From Nemertoderma westbladi (lineage: Eukaryota > Xenacoelomorpha > Nemertodermatida > Nemertodermatidae), in contig JAUCBJ010008487.1 of NCBI GenBank assembly GCA_032718475.1, forward strand, positions 1 through 64,000: DNA of 64,000 nucleotides, written 5' to 3'. The notes beneath the pieces were generated by a model. That model ran no database searches, was not told where the DNA came from, and worked only from the letters and a program-made list of their open reading frames with translations. Positions 53,686-63,570 of the stretch are shown piece after piece (the first letter of the stretch is position 1; every line of letters begins with the position of its first letter). A program made the position numbers and the translations under genes.

Positions 53686-54276
53686 TTACAAATCTGAAAT
53701 TGTCGAGGAAAGGGGAACCTCTGGATTGGGATAGGACTGGCTCATCGGTGGAGTCGTTTGTGATGATAGGGATAGGCGAACCGTTTTAGATGACGACATC
53801 GGCACAGACGGTGTGTGGCTCTCTACATTAACAGTGGTAGGCCTCCCGGTAGTGGTCGCATGTTTGCGTTTGCATTCGAGACGTTTCTTCCTATTGTCAA
53901 GCAAAAGCTTCCCTTCAGATGAATTGTAAAGAATAGCCGTGTATGATTTAGACGTGTGGAGTTTACTTCCTTTATGTCGACTATTACAATCCCTTAGCCT
54001 ACTTGAAATATAGTGAGTTTTGTCTTCATTACAACATTCTGTACATATGACTTGTTGATCTTCCTTGTTAGGCCTATCAGTAGTAGATTTAGGTACTGTC
54101 CCAGGATCTGGAGTACGTTTTGTTACCGGTACACCTGCCCACTTCTCAAAATTAAAACACTGTCTCTTCACAGGTGGATCTGGCTGTGGACTAAGGCTAA
54201 CATCAGTATCAGTTCCCGTATAATTATTATCACCATCACTGAGGCTTATAGAGCTCACTAAATCATCATCACCCAT
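53686..54276 (-). CDS. Uncharacterised Ser/Thr-rich ORF with a Cys/His cluster
   Basis: The frame has 196 codons from ATG 54276 (an upstream in-frame ATG at 54351 would add a hydrophobic, low-complexity leader). Residues 1-50 are acidic (MGDDDLVSS, DGDNNYTGTDTD). The centre has CTECC and CNSRHKGSKLH, a possible zinc-binding cluster. The tail is Ser/Pro/Thr-rich. Composition is protein-like, but no family is recognised. The 54445-54932 foldback element lies about 170 bp upstream of its start. It could be a whole short gene, one exon, or part of a DNA transposon. Confidence 0.35.
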   Translation of the reverse strand: MGDDDLVSSISLSDGDNNYTGTDTDVSLSPQPDPPVKRQCFNFEKWAGVPVTKRTPDPGTVPKSTTDRPNKEDQQVICTECCNEDKTHYISSRLRDCNSRHKGSKLHTSKSYTAILYNSSEGKLLLDNRKKRLECKRKHATTTGRPTTVNVESHTPSVPMSSSKTVRLSLSSQTTPPMSQSYPNPEVPLSSTISDL

Positions 54277-54444
54277 GTTGTTGTTGTACGGATGATGCAG
54301 CAGCAGCACAACTATTATATATATAATAATTAGTATCATATTATATATCATATCAAATGTTTAAAGTACGCAATCATATAAATAGTATCAAATGTTTGTA
54401 TTACCTACACAATTCAGCAATTACATCGAGGCTGTTGGATACAT

Positions 54445-54932
54445 GACCGAACGTAATCAGGATCGCATGTAACATAGTTTTTACGAATCGAATGTAACCT
54501 CAATTATGTTACATTGGATCCTATCACTATGTTACATTCGATCTACAAATTACTAAGCCCGAATATAGGCCTAACATTGCCATTTACAGATTTAAAGGAG
54601 CAGGTTACAGTTTACAGAGGCGTGTTGGGGAAACCAAAACAATAAACGAAAGTTAACACATGTTACAAGATTATGCATGTTACTTAATTGGGTCTTTGTT
54701 TTGTACTCACCAACACCAAACTGTTTCTTCCTGTAAATAAATGAAGCATTTCATCTTTTAACTCCTGAAATCAAAACACAACTGAAATAAATGTATGTTA
54801 CATTCGAGCTTGAGCTTAGTAATTTGAATTTGTAGATCGAATGTAACATAGTTATAGGATCCAATGTAACATAATTGAGGTTCGTTCGATCTGTAAAAAC
54901 TATGTTACATTCGATCCTGATTACGTTCGGTC
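54445..54932. mobile_element. Foldback/MITE-like element with ~115-bp TIRs
   Basis: The left arm 54445-54558 and right arm 54814-54932 are near-perfect inverted copies starting GACCGAACGTAATCAGGATC. Both carry several ATGTTACATTCGATC or related motifs. The ~255-bp interior is non-coding. A target duplication is not clear (GAGGCTG occurs near both ends but not adjacent). The size and long arms fit a non-autonomous foldback-type DNA transposon. Confidence 0.85.
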
Positions 54933-56595
54933 TGTCACCTGAGGCTGCTATATACAGATATAGGCAGGCCTATTATCTGACTATATTATTTATAGGGCCT
55001 ATACCATATACAGAATTCAGATAGGCCTATACCAGTACCGATATAACATATAATATAGGAATAATAAGGAGTACAGTAATACATTAAATACAATGATACA
55101 GTAGGCCGCCAGCCGCCAGGCTTCCTAATAGTGTAATAGGCCTATGCTATGCTTAATCAGGTTTAACAGTAGACTAGGCTAGGTGCTAGGCTACCATACT
55201 TGCAAGTTGCAAACTTGCAGACTTGACAGATAACATGTGACATGAATTGAATAGGCCTAGTCCTACAAGAATAGGGGTCTATAAATTACCGCAACTGCAC
55301 CGGTCACTCAGTCAGCCGGTAGTCTGGTAGTGCAAGTACAGAAATACACTTAATCAGAATAAAATAATACAATATAAAAACAACAATTAATATATAAGTT
55401 ATATATATGAACTTTAGACAGTTAGATTTATTTATAGATATATTTATTATTAGATTTAAAGATATTTACACGTCTTTACCTAAGATTTCTGATTTATAGG
55501 CTAATTAAAATATAACGCAAATAGTCTTCCGACCATGCTTGTTGTTAGCAACATCGGCTCTTAAAGTAAGTACCGGTATGGTGGTAAGTATTTAAGAGAT
55601 GCTGTACTGGCTGACTGGTACTAAGTACTATCTAACTACTCTACCCTACACAGCCTACATGTTCTAAGGCTTAGACAACATCTACCGGTACCGGTACGCA
55701 TGGTAAAACAGTATGGTGAAGTCAAAATGTAATCTAGGACAATTCGTAAAGGGGTAAGGGCGAAAATTAAAATCGATAGGGGGTTCTAAATTTATAAAAT
55801 CGCCGCATCTCGCCGCAAATTATCTGATACATTGCTGCAAGTGGCGCAAGTCAATATTAAACATTTATTTTTATATTTACAGGGAAGCCTATACTAAGCC
55901 TAGTTATGGCATTGGACATTATTATAAGAAGAAATAAAAAAATATGGTAAGGTTTTTAGTTATATTATTTTACTGTATTATTATAGTTATACTGTAGATA
56001 CATTAAGAGTATTTGAGTAACAATGTAAACCAATCTTGATGTATGTGATGGGATCAGAGATCCCGACCGGGTAGGTTGTTCGTACGCGTCACCGCAGGCT
56101 GGGATGGTGTCACTGATAGCTTGGCCGAGGCATTGGAGAAAAGCGTTCAGAGTTAATGTTGTTCCTTGGTGTTGTAATATAATAATAATAGCACAGTTAA
56201 TACAATGGCGGATGGCAATATTGCTTGATACCGGTAATAGATTGATATACAGCCGATGTTGATGATGGTAAAACAATATTACCAGTCTGCACTGAAACTG
56301 GGTAACTAACTAAACTGAATCACAAACCGGTAGCAGAAGATAATATATGATTGATATACCAATATTACTTCACTCCTACGCTACCTTGGCCTGTTACCTA
56401 ATGGATGTTCTCCTTTGCCCTTATTGGCTAATACCCTACTTGTCGCCCTTTCACTCTCTGGGAGTGTTTCCCCTCTGCTGCTAGCCTCTACTAGCTGTGT
56501 CCCCTCCGAGGTGGTTTGACCTCTAACCTTCCTTTGTGTGTGGCTTCAGGGCTAGTGTTCACACATAACATTCCGTTGATACTGTTATTTCTGTA
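54933..56595. other. Intergenic, AT-rich, no supported gene
   Basis: Short motifs rich in TAGGCCTA and TACCGGTACCGG are scattered through it. A minus-strand frame of 103 codons (55965-56276) lacks any recognisable domain. 56400-56580 has pyrimidine-rich text that could be the end of an old LTR, but I could not find a second copy. Confidence 0.6.
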
Positions 56596-56908
56596 TCACC
56601 TCTGTAACTGATATACTTCAGTATAATTTATATTTCTGGTTAGAAAACACACCACACTGTGGACACTAGTAGAGCCAGATTCTGGTGGTGGAGCCAATGG
56701 TGGCGGTGTCACCACGTTTGTTGATGGCAGCTGAACCGGTTCAGATTGAGGCTGTCGGGTGGAGTAATATATTTGTGAGGGGTATAGATTACTAATTTCG
56801 GTACGTTCATTTGGTAGGTGTACAGCCATTTGACCAGGTGTCGGCGAAATACGAATTTGAGAGTGGCGTTGCGGGAAGGATGGCAAAGCAAGACTATATA
56901 AATGTTAT
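56596..56908 (-). CDS. Candidate Pro/Ser-rich exon
   Basis: On the minus strand a 3' splice site (AACATTTATATAG) precedes a frame of about 104 codons starting SLALPSFPQRHSQIR, rich in Pro, Ser and Gln (TPPPLAPPPESGS), ending in a stop at 56596. It has no domain. It may be a terminal exon of a disordered protein or a chance frame. Confidence 0.3.
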
Positions 56909-57060
56909 AATACAGTTGATATTTTGTAGTATTTAGTGATAGGGTTTGGTTTGGTTAGATTAGTTTGTGTAGGGTTACGCTAGGATAATGTTAGGTTTGT
57001 CTCAGGCTTGGTTAGCAAGCAAACAGTCGGCTGAAGCCGGAGGCGACCAGAAGGCTCCTC

Positions 57061-57103
57061 TTTCGATCGCGCTCAACCAACTGAGCTACCCCAGTACCCA
57101 CCA
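57061..57103 (-). other. tRNA-like A-box segment (SINE or tRNA scrap)
   Basis: Read on the minus strand the sequence is GGTACTGGGGTAGCTCAGTT followed by GGTTGAGCGCG: a perfect A box and a D-arm (GCTC...GAGC). No B box (GTTCGAATC) follows; instead there is an AGGAGCCTTCTGG stretch. It is a truncated tRNA-derived piece, independent of the one in the BEL LTR. Confidence 0.5.
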
Positions 57104-57121
57104 TTAGGTTAGGTTAGGTTA
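57104..57121 (+). repeat. Short (TTAGG)n run
   Basis: TTAGG repeats three times plus TTA, directly next to the tRNA-like segment. TTAGG is the telomere repeat of many arthropods and some other invertebrates. Interstitial runs of this size are common and do not by themselves indicate a telomere. Confidence 0.6.
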
Positions 57122-57266
57122 TGTTAAAAAACCAAAAATATAAAAACGTCAAAAAATAACAATTATCGGTATATAATATATATATACCATTTTCATAATG
57201 ATAATAATAATAATTAGTGATAACTCACTTCTTCTTAACCTTCTTGCCAACACGAATGGCTAGAGA

Positions 57267-57422
57267 CTATGACTGGTCTTCTGAGTCACTGTCAATCACC
57301 TGCAATGCAACTCGCTTGCGGCCATCAAACCTAGTCGGCTGCAGTTCTTGGTCAGACCCAACACAATCGGAGTCTGCCACAGACATTCTCTCGATTTCCC
57401 GAGCTCTTAGCAATGAATCTAT
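57267..57422 (-). CDS. Candidate terminal exon, acidic tail
   Basis: The minus-strand acceptor GCTAACATATAG is followed by a 51-codon frame beginning DSLLRAREIERMSVADSD and ending with an acidic VIDSDSEDQS and a stop. Such tails are typical of nuclear proteins. A possible tiny upstream exon lies near 57762-57776 (acidic DDNEE between AG and GTTTGT). It may belong with the 58200-58392 exon, but the phases I tried do not agree. Confidence 0.3.
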   Translation of the reverse strand: MDSLLRAREIERMSVADSDCVGSDQELQPTRFDGRKRVALQVIDSDSEDQS

Positions 57423-58023
57423 ATGTTAGCGCATTTGATAAAATATGTTCTTTCACTCTAAATTTTCCTGATTTCCAGTTTTCCTTGATTTATTCTGACA
57501 AACTTAGAGAACAATATATCAATTTGTAAATTTGTATCAAATTCGAACATTTAGATCACTTAGTTTCTGATGTTCCTACGAGAGAAACATCCCCGTGAAC
57601 AGTTATGAGGTAAACTCATGGGGTAGAATACGTTTACCCTCTACATCAGTTATTTCCGGTCAATTATCATCGGTTGATAGCGCCCACACGGCTGGCAAGG
57701 ATTGCCTATAGCAGGAACATAAGCTTGGATCGCCCTGCAGGCCACGACAAATGGTGCTGCTACAAACCTTCTTCATTGTCGTCTAAAAATTTAAAATATA
57801 TAAGATTAGTTAGTTGTGTTGTTTATGACGTTCAGGTGGGATTGGACTTGTTGATTGCAATTTACGTCTTTTTGGTCTCACAATCTGCTAATAATGTTAA
57901 TTAAACCACATATATCTATATCTATATATTCCATATATCTATAATCTATATTATTATTTTTTTAATATTTATAAGTCTCCGACCACGTCCCGCCACGCCC
58001 AAGTACCACCATTACTACTACTA

Positions 58024-58110
58024 CTAGGTCGAGCGAACTCGGACAGTGGAAATTAGATCCTTCCAGGCTTCCCGATTCTCCATAGTTGTCGCAATTTCGT
58101 TTCTCCTAAT
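58024..58110 (-). pseudogene. 3' scrap of a non-LTR retrotransposon
   Basis: A minus frame ending TMENREAWKDLISTVRVRST with a stop is followed at once by a TAGTAGTAGTAGTAATGG tail. The ending parallels the 15005-17218 element, whose protein ends VMGDRELWRCNF... and whose DNA ends in TAG repeats. It is probably a 5'-truncated copy from a related family. Confidence 0.45.
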
Positions 58111-58199
58111 TTGTTAGCACTTATTGTGCTGTCAATAATTGTCTGTGTGCCTGTCGAATTAATAGTTAGATAAAAAATAAATATATAACATCAACATAC

Positions 58200-58392
58200 C
58201 CCTGTGATTTCCAATCTCTGCAAGTACATGGAGAACCCCTGAAGTTCTGGTGACTTCATTAAATCATTGATGTTATTGGGTATCCCAACAAAACCGGTGG
58301 TCTTGCCAGATGCAGTGGCTGGTGTTTGGTTACTATTGTTGGCAGATTGATTATTGCATTAATAGAACCAACCCGACCTGATCTCATTGTCC
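58200..58392 (-). CDS. Candidate internal exon with a frame break
   Basis: The exon is bounded by a strong acceptor (TTATTGTTTTTTAG) and a strong donor (CAGGG/GTATGT) on the minus strand. The downstream part reads NNINDLMKSPELQGFSMYLQ, clearly protein-like. The upstream part is open in a different frame (RSGRVGSINAI) and the downstream frame meets a TAA at 58359-58361, so there is a one-base break or an alternative acceptor. The family is unknown. Confidence 0.35.
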
Positions 58393-59001
58393 CTAAAAAA
58401 CAATAATAAATATAATATATTAGAAAATCTATGGAAATTTTAATACTTTAATTATATATCTCCTGATTACAATTGTCAATATTTATTTATATTAATAGGC
58501 AATCTATGTGTCAGAATAATTTATTGTAGGTGTGTCACAGCAATATGATGAAATTATAAATCGCCTCTAATAAATGTCATATAAATAAATTAATTTGATA
58601 ATATAATAATATAAATGTGTACATGCATGTTGTTTTTTCCTTATTATAGTCCTAAAACCCGAAAATAACAAAAATATAATTTAATAGGTAATATAATACT
58701 GTTATTAATGACATATAAGTAGCATTTATATTGCATTTATTGTGAATACTGTATATAAGGCCTGCATAATTTTTGCATATATAAAGTAGTTCATATAAGT
58801 TGTGTACTACAAGGTATAATTATAGAGCATAAGTACTGTATATTATCATTAAAACATTGCAATCCAAAAAGTTTTTGACCTATCTATCAATAATACAAAA
58901 TAATAAAATAGATGGCTACTCCAGTTTAAATTACAATAAAATTTCGGCATTAAAAAGGTAAACAGAGTTAAGTTACATAAATTTACTGTTTGGGATTAGT
59001 G
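58393..59001. other. AT-rich spacer
   Basis: The sequence is strongly AT-rich. No gene, repeat or terminal structure was identified. Confidence 0.6.
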
Positions 59002-59064
59002 CCAAGGGACAATGACAAATCGCGGTTGAACCGAAATAACTTCGGTCTGGACATTGTCCCTTGG
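59002..59064. repeat. Nested hairpin, 13-bp perfect arms
   Basis: CCAAGGGACAATG (59002-59014) pairs with CATTGTCCCTTGG (59052-59064). Inside, ACCGAA (59030-59035) and TTCGGT (59041-59046) pair around ATAAC. The two-level structure could act as an RNA hairpin or be the core of a small palindromic element. Confidence 0.6.
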
Positions 59065-59297
59065 GAGGTATCTCAACCGAAGAGACTCCTCGTTCAACTG
59101 AGTTGCCGTTATACTGGAGACATGCCAACTTAAGAGCAGGCAAGTTCTTGCTCGAATGGTAAAATGTCCCGAGACAGGGTTCTTATGACGGCAGCCATAA
59201 ACCAACCCTCAACATTGTCCTTCTCAACACTACAACAACCAGATCCAATGGATCTCGTCCGACGGTTGCAGAGACTGCCGCCACAGCACAAGTGGGA

Positions 59298-59777
59298 CTA
59301 AGCACTTGTGGCAATAGTACGAGGAGTTTCTCTCTGACCAGATGGTATTGGTAGTAGGCCGTCTCTTCTTTCAATGATATGTCCAGTGGGAGGGAGTGGA
59401 GAGACTGGTGGGTTGAAGGTCACTGGCAGGAGAGGGCTACGTTTAACCACAATGGGATTGGAGAGAGAGGAGTGGTGGAGGTAATAATCCCCGAGGAACA
59501 GGGGTTCCACCACTTGTACCACTGAGCCGAGGGTGATCTCTGTGTGTTTGAATAGAGATCTTGAGGATGACGGATCACGAGTAAAAGTAATATATGACTG
59601 TTCACTATCTAAATCACTGAGCACAACTTCGCGATCGTACACATGCTCCCGACGACTCGTCTTCGAAGAAGGGCCCAAAAACTCACCACCACTATCCCTG
59701 GTACCGCGACTGACTCGGACGAAGCTCATGGCTTTATCTACCTTGGCAACCATGAGAATGATACCAATGATAACCAT
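59298..59777 (-). CDS. Uncharacterised ORF, 159 codons
   Basis: The frame is open on the minus strand from just before ATG 59777 (about 14 further codons without a stop) to TAG at 59298. The N-terminus has a hydrophobic stretch (MVIIGIILMVAKV), then charged and Ser-rich sequence (SKTSRREHVYDREVVLSDLDSE in part), then a TLGSVVQVVEPLFLGDYYL segment and a Pro-rich tail. It is protein-like in composition but not recognised. It could be one exon or a decayed transposon ORF. Confidence 0.35.
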   Translation of the reverse strand: MVIIGIILMVAKVDKAMSFVRVSRGTRDSGGEFLGPSSKTSRREHVYDREVVLSDLDSEQSYITFTRDPSSSRSLFKHTEITLGSVVQVVEPLFLGDYYLHHSSLSNPIVVKRSPLLPVTFNPPVSPLPPTGHIIERRDGLLPIPSGQRETPRTIATSA

Positions 59778-59866
59778 GTTGGTCGGGTCGAAATTCCGAT
59801 ACGATCCAGATAGTACTACCTACTCCTGGTGAGTGATGTGGCATCCTTTCAATGGCCCTGCAGGAG

Positions 59867-59917
59867 CTGGTGCTGGGTCCCGTCCTGGTGCTGGGTCCCG
59901 TCCTGGTGCTGGGTCCC
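59867..59917. repeat. 18-bp tandem repeat, 3 copies
   Basis: The unit CTGGTGCTGGGTCCCGTC is repeated almost perfectly, the last copy short by a few bases. Confidence 0.9.
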
Positions 59918-59929
59918 ATAAACATTTAG

Positions 59930-60766
59930 TAACATTTCGCTATTATCGTTAATCTGGAGTGTTTTTTTTTTTTACATGACGGAATAATGGAATATATTTA
60001 ATTTAATATAATAATAATATAACTTAATATATTTTCCAAATTCCATGACGTCACCAGCTTAATTGTGCAAAGATAGGACATAACACAAATTAATAATATT
60101 GGCTGATGTCTACAGACAAATTATTGTAAGGAAGTTAGTTTACCAGCCCCAAGCATAAAAAATAAACTCGTTTCAAATTTATGGTAGGACTACTGAGTTT
60201 ATGGCTTACTGAGCCTACTGGCTCAGATTGAGTGGAAATAAAACCCTAAACAACATCGGAATATACAGTATATACCTACCTACATGTACAAGACAACGAA
60301 ATTCTGAGATTCCTAGACGGGACATAAAGGGAAGTATATAAAACTGCAGAATTCAATGACCGACACAAACAATTTAATTTGATTCTAAATTATACCGAAT
60401 TAAAAACACAAGAAACCTTTAAGTACAGAATAACCAAAAACAAGATATTACCAGTAGGCCTATTTATTATATTAACAAAAATATACCAATTTAAGAATAA
60501 AATTACGTATGTAATTACGCAAACCAGTAAACATAGCACATCAATAATTACATTAACCTGTACGATCTAAATAGGCTTATTCTCATTTATTAATCTTTAC
60601 AATATGATACAGACATACATATTTGTATGCCAGGGAAATGAGGTTACCTCAATTATATTTCAGAGAATGTAAGCAGAAATTAAAGCCATGGGGATATCGA
60701 TTAACAATAATGCCTTAACAATCCATAAGATTTTACAATTGGATCAAAACTTGAACAAAAAATCCC
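59930..60766. other. AT-rich spacer
   Basis: No supported gene. Short frames (for example 60379-60570) are AT-driven and lack recognisable motifs. The LINE-like region may begin before 60767 in a decayed state. Confidence 0.5.
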
Positions 60767-61978
60767 ATGATTCAAGGTTCACCACTAGTTTATTTATCAA
60801 AAACCGAACCAACAAAGAAACTTTTAGAAAGAAACATCACAAGAAACACAACTATCACACCATCTCAAATTATTCAAACAGCAAATAAACTAAACAAGAG
60901 AACAAGCCCTGGCTATGACGAACTAGCCTCATCAACCATCCAACCAACAATATATCTTATCACTGAGCCCCTTGCTTATATAGTTAACATGTCTCTATGT
61001 AGTGGTTATTTCCCCAATAAAATGAAAATTGCACGTATTACCACCCCAATATTTAAAACTGATAAATCTGACACTTGTTGAGAATTACAGACCAATATCC
61101 GTATTAGCATATTTTTCCAAAATACTTGAGAAAATCATTCAAACAGAACTCACAGATTACTTAATAAGAGAAGCCATACTTTCTCCAGCACAATTTTGCT
61201 TTAGAAATAAGAGATCAACTCAACAAGACCATATTACAAATGCTCTAGATTCGGGGGAATATGCAATAGGTGTCTTAATTGAATTATCGAAAGCGTTTGA
61301 CACTGTGAACCACAGAATTTTACTCGAAAAATTACAATGTTACGGAATTGCTGAAACTGCGTTGGCCTGGATTACAAACTACTAATCTGACAGAATTCAA
61401 TATGTGACAGTAGGAAAAGGAAAATCACAACGAAAAACAATTACAATTGGGCTGACTGCCTCAAGGTACACTCCTTAGTCCACTACTGTTTATCATTTAT
61501 TGTAATGACTTAACTAACACGTGTGTGTAAACTAGCAAAATGTATTCTGTTTGCAGATGATACTAACTTATTAACAACAGGGAAGGACCTCGAGAAACTT
61601 ATCACTGAAACAAACGACGACCTCCTTAATTTAACTAAATGGTTTCAATTAAATAGACTATCATTAAACATTAAAAAAACTAGCATTTATTATATTAAAA
61701 TTATATTTCGCACCACGAACAAACCACTTAAACTAAACCAACCAATGGATATTGTGATCAACAACATTGTTATCCAGAGAAATGCAGTTATTAAGTTTCT
61801 CGGAGTTCTTATAGATGAACACCTTACATGGAAATACCATTACGAGTACCTACCCAATAAAATAAGTCGCAACATCGGCATTATCAATAGAATAATACAT
61901 TTCATTACACCACAAGTGGCAGCAACTCTTTATAACACAATGATCAGCCCCTACTTATATTATTGCACCGCAGTTTAG
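60767..61978 (+). pseudogene. Decayed CR1/Jockey-type LINE reverse transcriptase
   Basis: RT motifs appear in order but in different frames. 60767-61081 carries KRTSPGYDELASS and MKIARITTPIFK. 61029-61385 carries ENYRPISVLAYFSKILEKII and SKAFDTVNHRILLEKL. 61523-61978 carries CILFADDTNLL, NIKKTS and TLYNTMISPYLYYC. Frames change near 61075 and between 61385 and 61523, where the LPQG motif region is damaged. The order NYRPIS / AFDTV / FADD is that of CR1/L2/Jockey-type elements. Endonuclease and C-terminal parts are not recognisable. It cannot encode an active enzyme. Confidence 0.85.
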
Positions 61979-62468
61979 GCAGCTACATCATATAAATACA
62001 CAGACTTTACAAATAACAGAGAACACAAACAAACCCAAACCCAAACAAACACTATAGATGCAAGAGAAAGCGAAAAAAATACAATGATAAGCCAAATTAT
62101 AGAATGTTGCATAATCTCGCGAAAGGCAAAAGGCAACAAAAGGCAAAAAACATTATCATTCATAGGGGCCTCGTTAACTTCAATCCACTTACAATACGAT
62201 CAACTTATATTAAACAAGTCGGAATACTTTGTTATAAACACTCTCTTGTACAACATTTTGCCTAATGATATTTTCCCAACACTCCTAACCTTGATATCAA
62301 ACACACCCATAGCTGCAGTCTCTAACAACTTGCGACAAGCCGTGGAAGTTCAATTGTGGTATGGAATTTCTGGGAATGTGTCGTAAAGTCTCTTTAATTC
62401 CTGTCCAGGGCTAATGAATTGCTTACCTACTGTATTTAGAAAGACATATTTTAGATCATTAGCAATAT
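61979..62468. other. Spacer after the LINE remnant
   Basis: A plus frame at 62084-62386 may be the distant C-terminal tail of the same LINE, but it has no motif strong enough to call. Confidence 0.4.
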
Positions 62469-63060
62469 CTACAGATTTGGGTTGCATTCGAACGATTTTA
62501 GGTCTAATATTTTCAATATAGAATAAAATTTTTCGACATAGAGATCATCTGATAAGCCAAAACGGGCAGGTTGTTGTGTTGCTGTTTTATGGTCAGCAAC
62601 AGCAACAACATGTATACCATCCCCACAGAATTTAGGTTGCCCCCCACGACGAAACTCAGAAAGCTGTAAAGTGCTCACAACCATCGGTCTTTGTACTTCT
62701 AGAACCAAACGGGGGGGGGGGGGGGGGGGGGCATGAGTGACCTCACATCAAGCAACAACAAGACAATAAGACGTAGAGAAGGGCTCACAACAAGAAGGTA
62801 ATCTGTCCTATTTATTTGTTTTTGGCGTAGTAAATTTTGTTTTGCTAATTCAACTTGGTCCTTAACATTACTATCTGTTATAATACGTATAGTTTCCTGT
62901 GGATCTCTATCTACAAACTTTTCATAGTCCTCTATCCTACGTTGTATAATTCTCTTACTTATGAGGTTAGAAATACTCGACTTTTGGAAGGCTTGGTGAG
63001 CATCGAAACAAGCGTTAAATTGGTCCCACAATGAGTCAGGTTTTATTCTAAAGTGGCCTT
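62469..63060 (-). pseudogene. Possible tyrosine-recombinase-like ORF, broken
   Basis: Two minus frames abut at a 21-G run (62711-62731). The upstream one (about 63055-62699) is helical and charged (KRIIQRRIEDYEKFVDRDP, LAKQNLLRQKQINRTDYLL). The downstream one reads QRPMVVSTLQLSEF, then IHVVAVADHKTATQQPA. The order RP...M/L..EF...V.V..HKT is that of the catalytic core of tyrosine recombinases found in Crypton-like or phage-integrase-like animal proteins. The later R and Y region is missing. The G-run accounts for the frame break. This is an inference from motif order. Confidence 0.35.
62711..62731 (+). repeat. 21-G homopolymer
   Basis: Twenty-one consecutive G. The length is likely variable or mis-called in assemblies. 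It separates the two recombinase-like frames. Confidence 0.9.
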
Positions 63061-63144
63061 ACTCGTTTATTCTGAACTTCATGTACTTCTTTAAGTTTTT
63101 TAATGGACAATTAATACTCTCTGCAGTCATTCCTAGAGTGCAGG

Positions 63145-63570
63145 TTGCACAAAACAGAGAAGCACTGTGTAAGTATCCAAACACAGCAGGTCTGGATAAA
63201 TTTTCGACACGCCCGAAATAAATATATTTCAGAATGTCGGTTGGCCAAACTTAATTATTTTTCTAAACTATCTGAAAAACTTTACTCCACATCTTTAACA
63301 AGCAAACAATGGTGGGCTCATTGCAAGCGCTTGATGGGTAAACATGTACAGTTCGAAAATCCACCCATTATTTACAAAAATAAAGTTGCAGTGACATCAG
63401 CAGAAAAGGCTGAAGCATTTAATTTATATTTTTGTGAACACTTTAATGTTAATGACGCAAATTTTATACTGCCGTTAACTACAATGCCCGAGCCACTTTT
63501 AACTACAAAGGAATTTTGAGAAGCCGACATTCTAAAAGATATTAAAAATATAAAAGCTGATGGTGCCACC
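63145..63570 (+). pseudogene. LINE ORF2 linker fragment
   Basis: The frame reads RHARNKYISECRLAKLNYFS, TSKQWWAHCKRLMGK, PPIIYKNKVAVTSAEKAEAFNLYF, typical of the region between endonuclease and RT in CR1/Jockey-type elements. A TGA at 63517-63519 interrupts it, and the same frame continues as EADILKDIKNIKADG to about 63570, just before the RT would start. It is in the same orientation as 60767-61978 but upstream-domain in content, so it is a separate insertion. Confidence 0.7.

Noticed and set aside
55965-56276. 103-codon minus-strand ORF
   Set aside because: No domain, no splice context and unremarkable composition.
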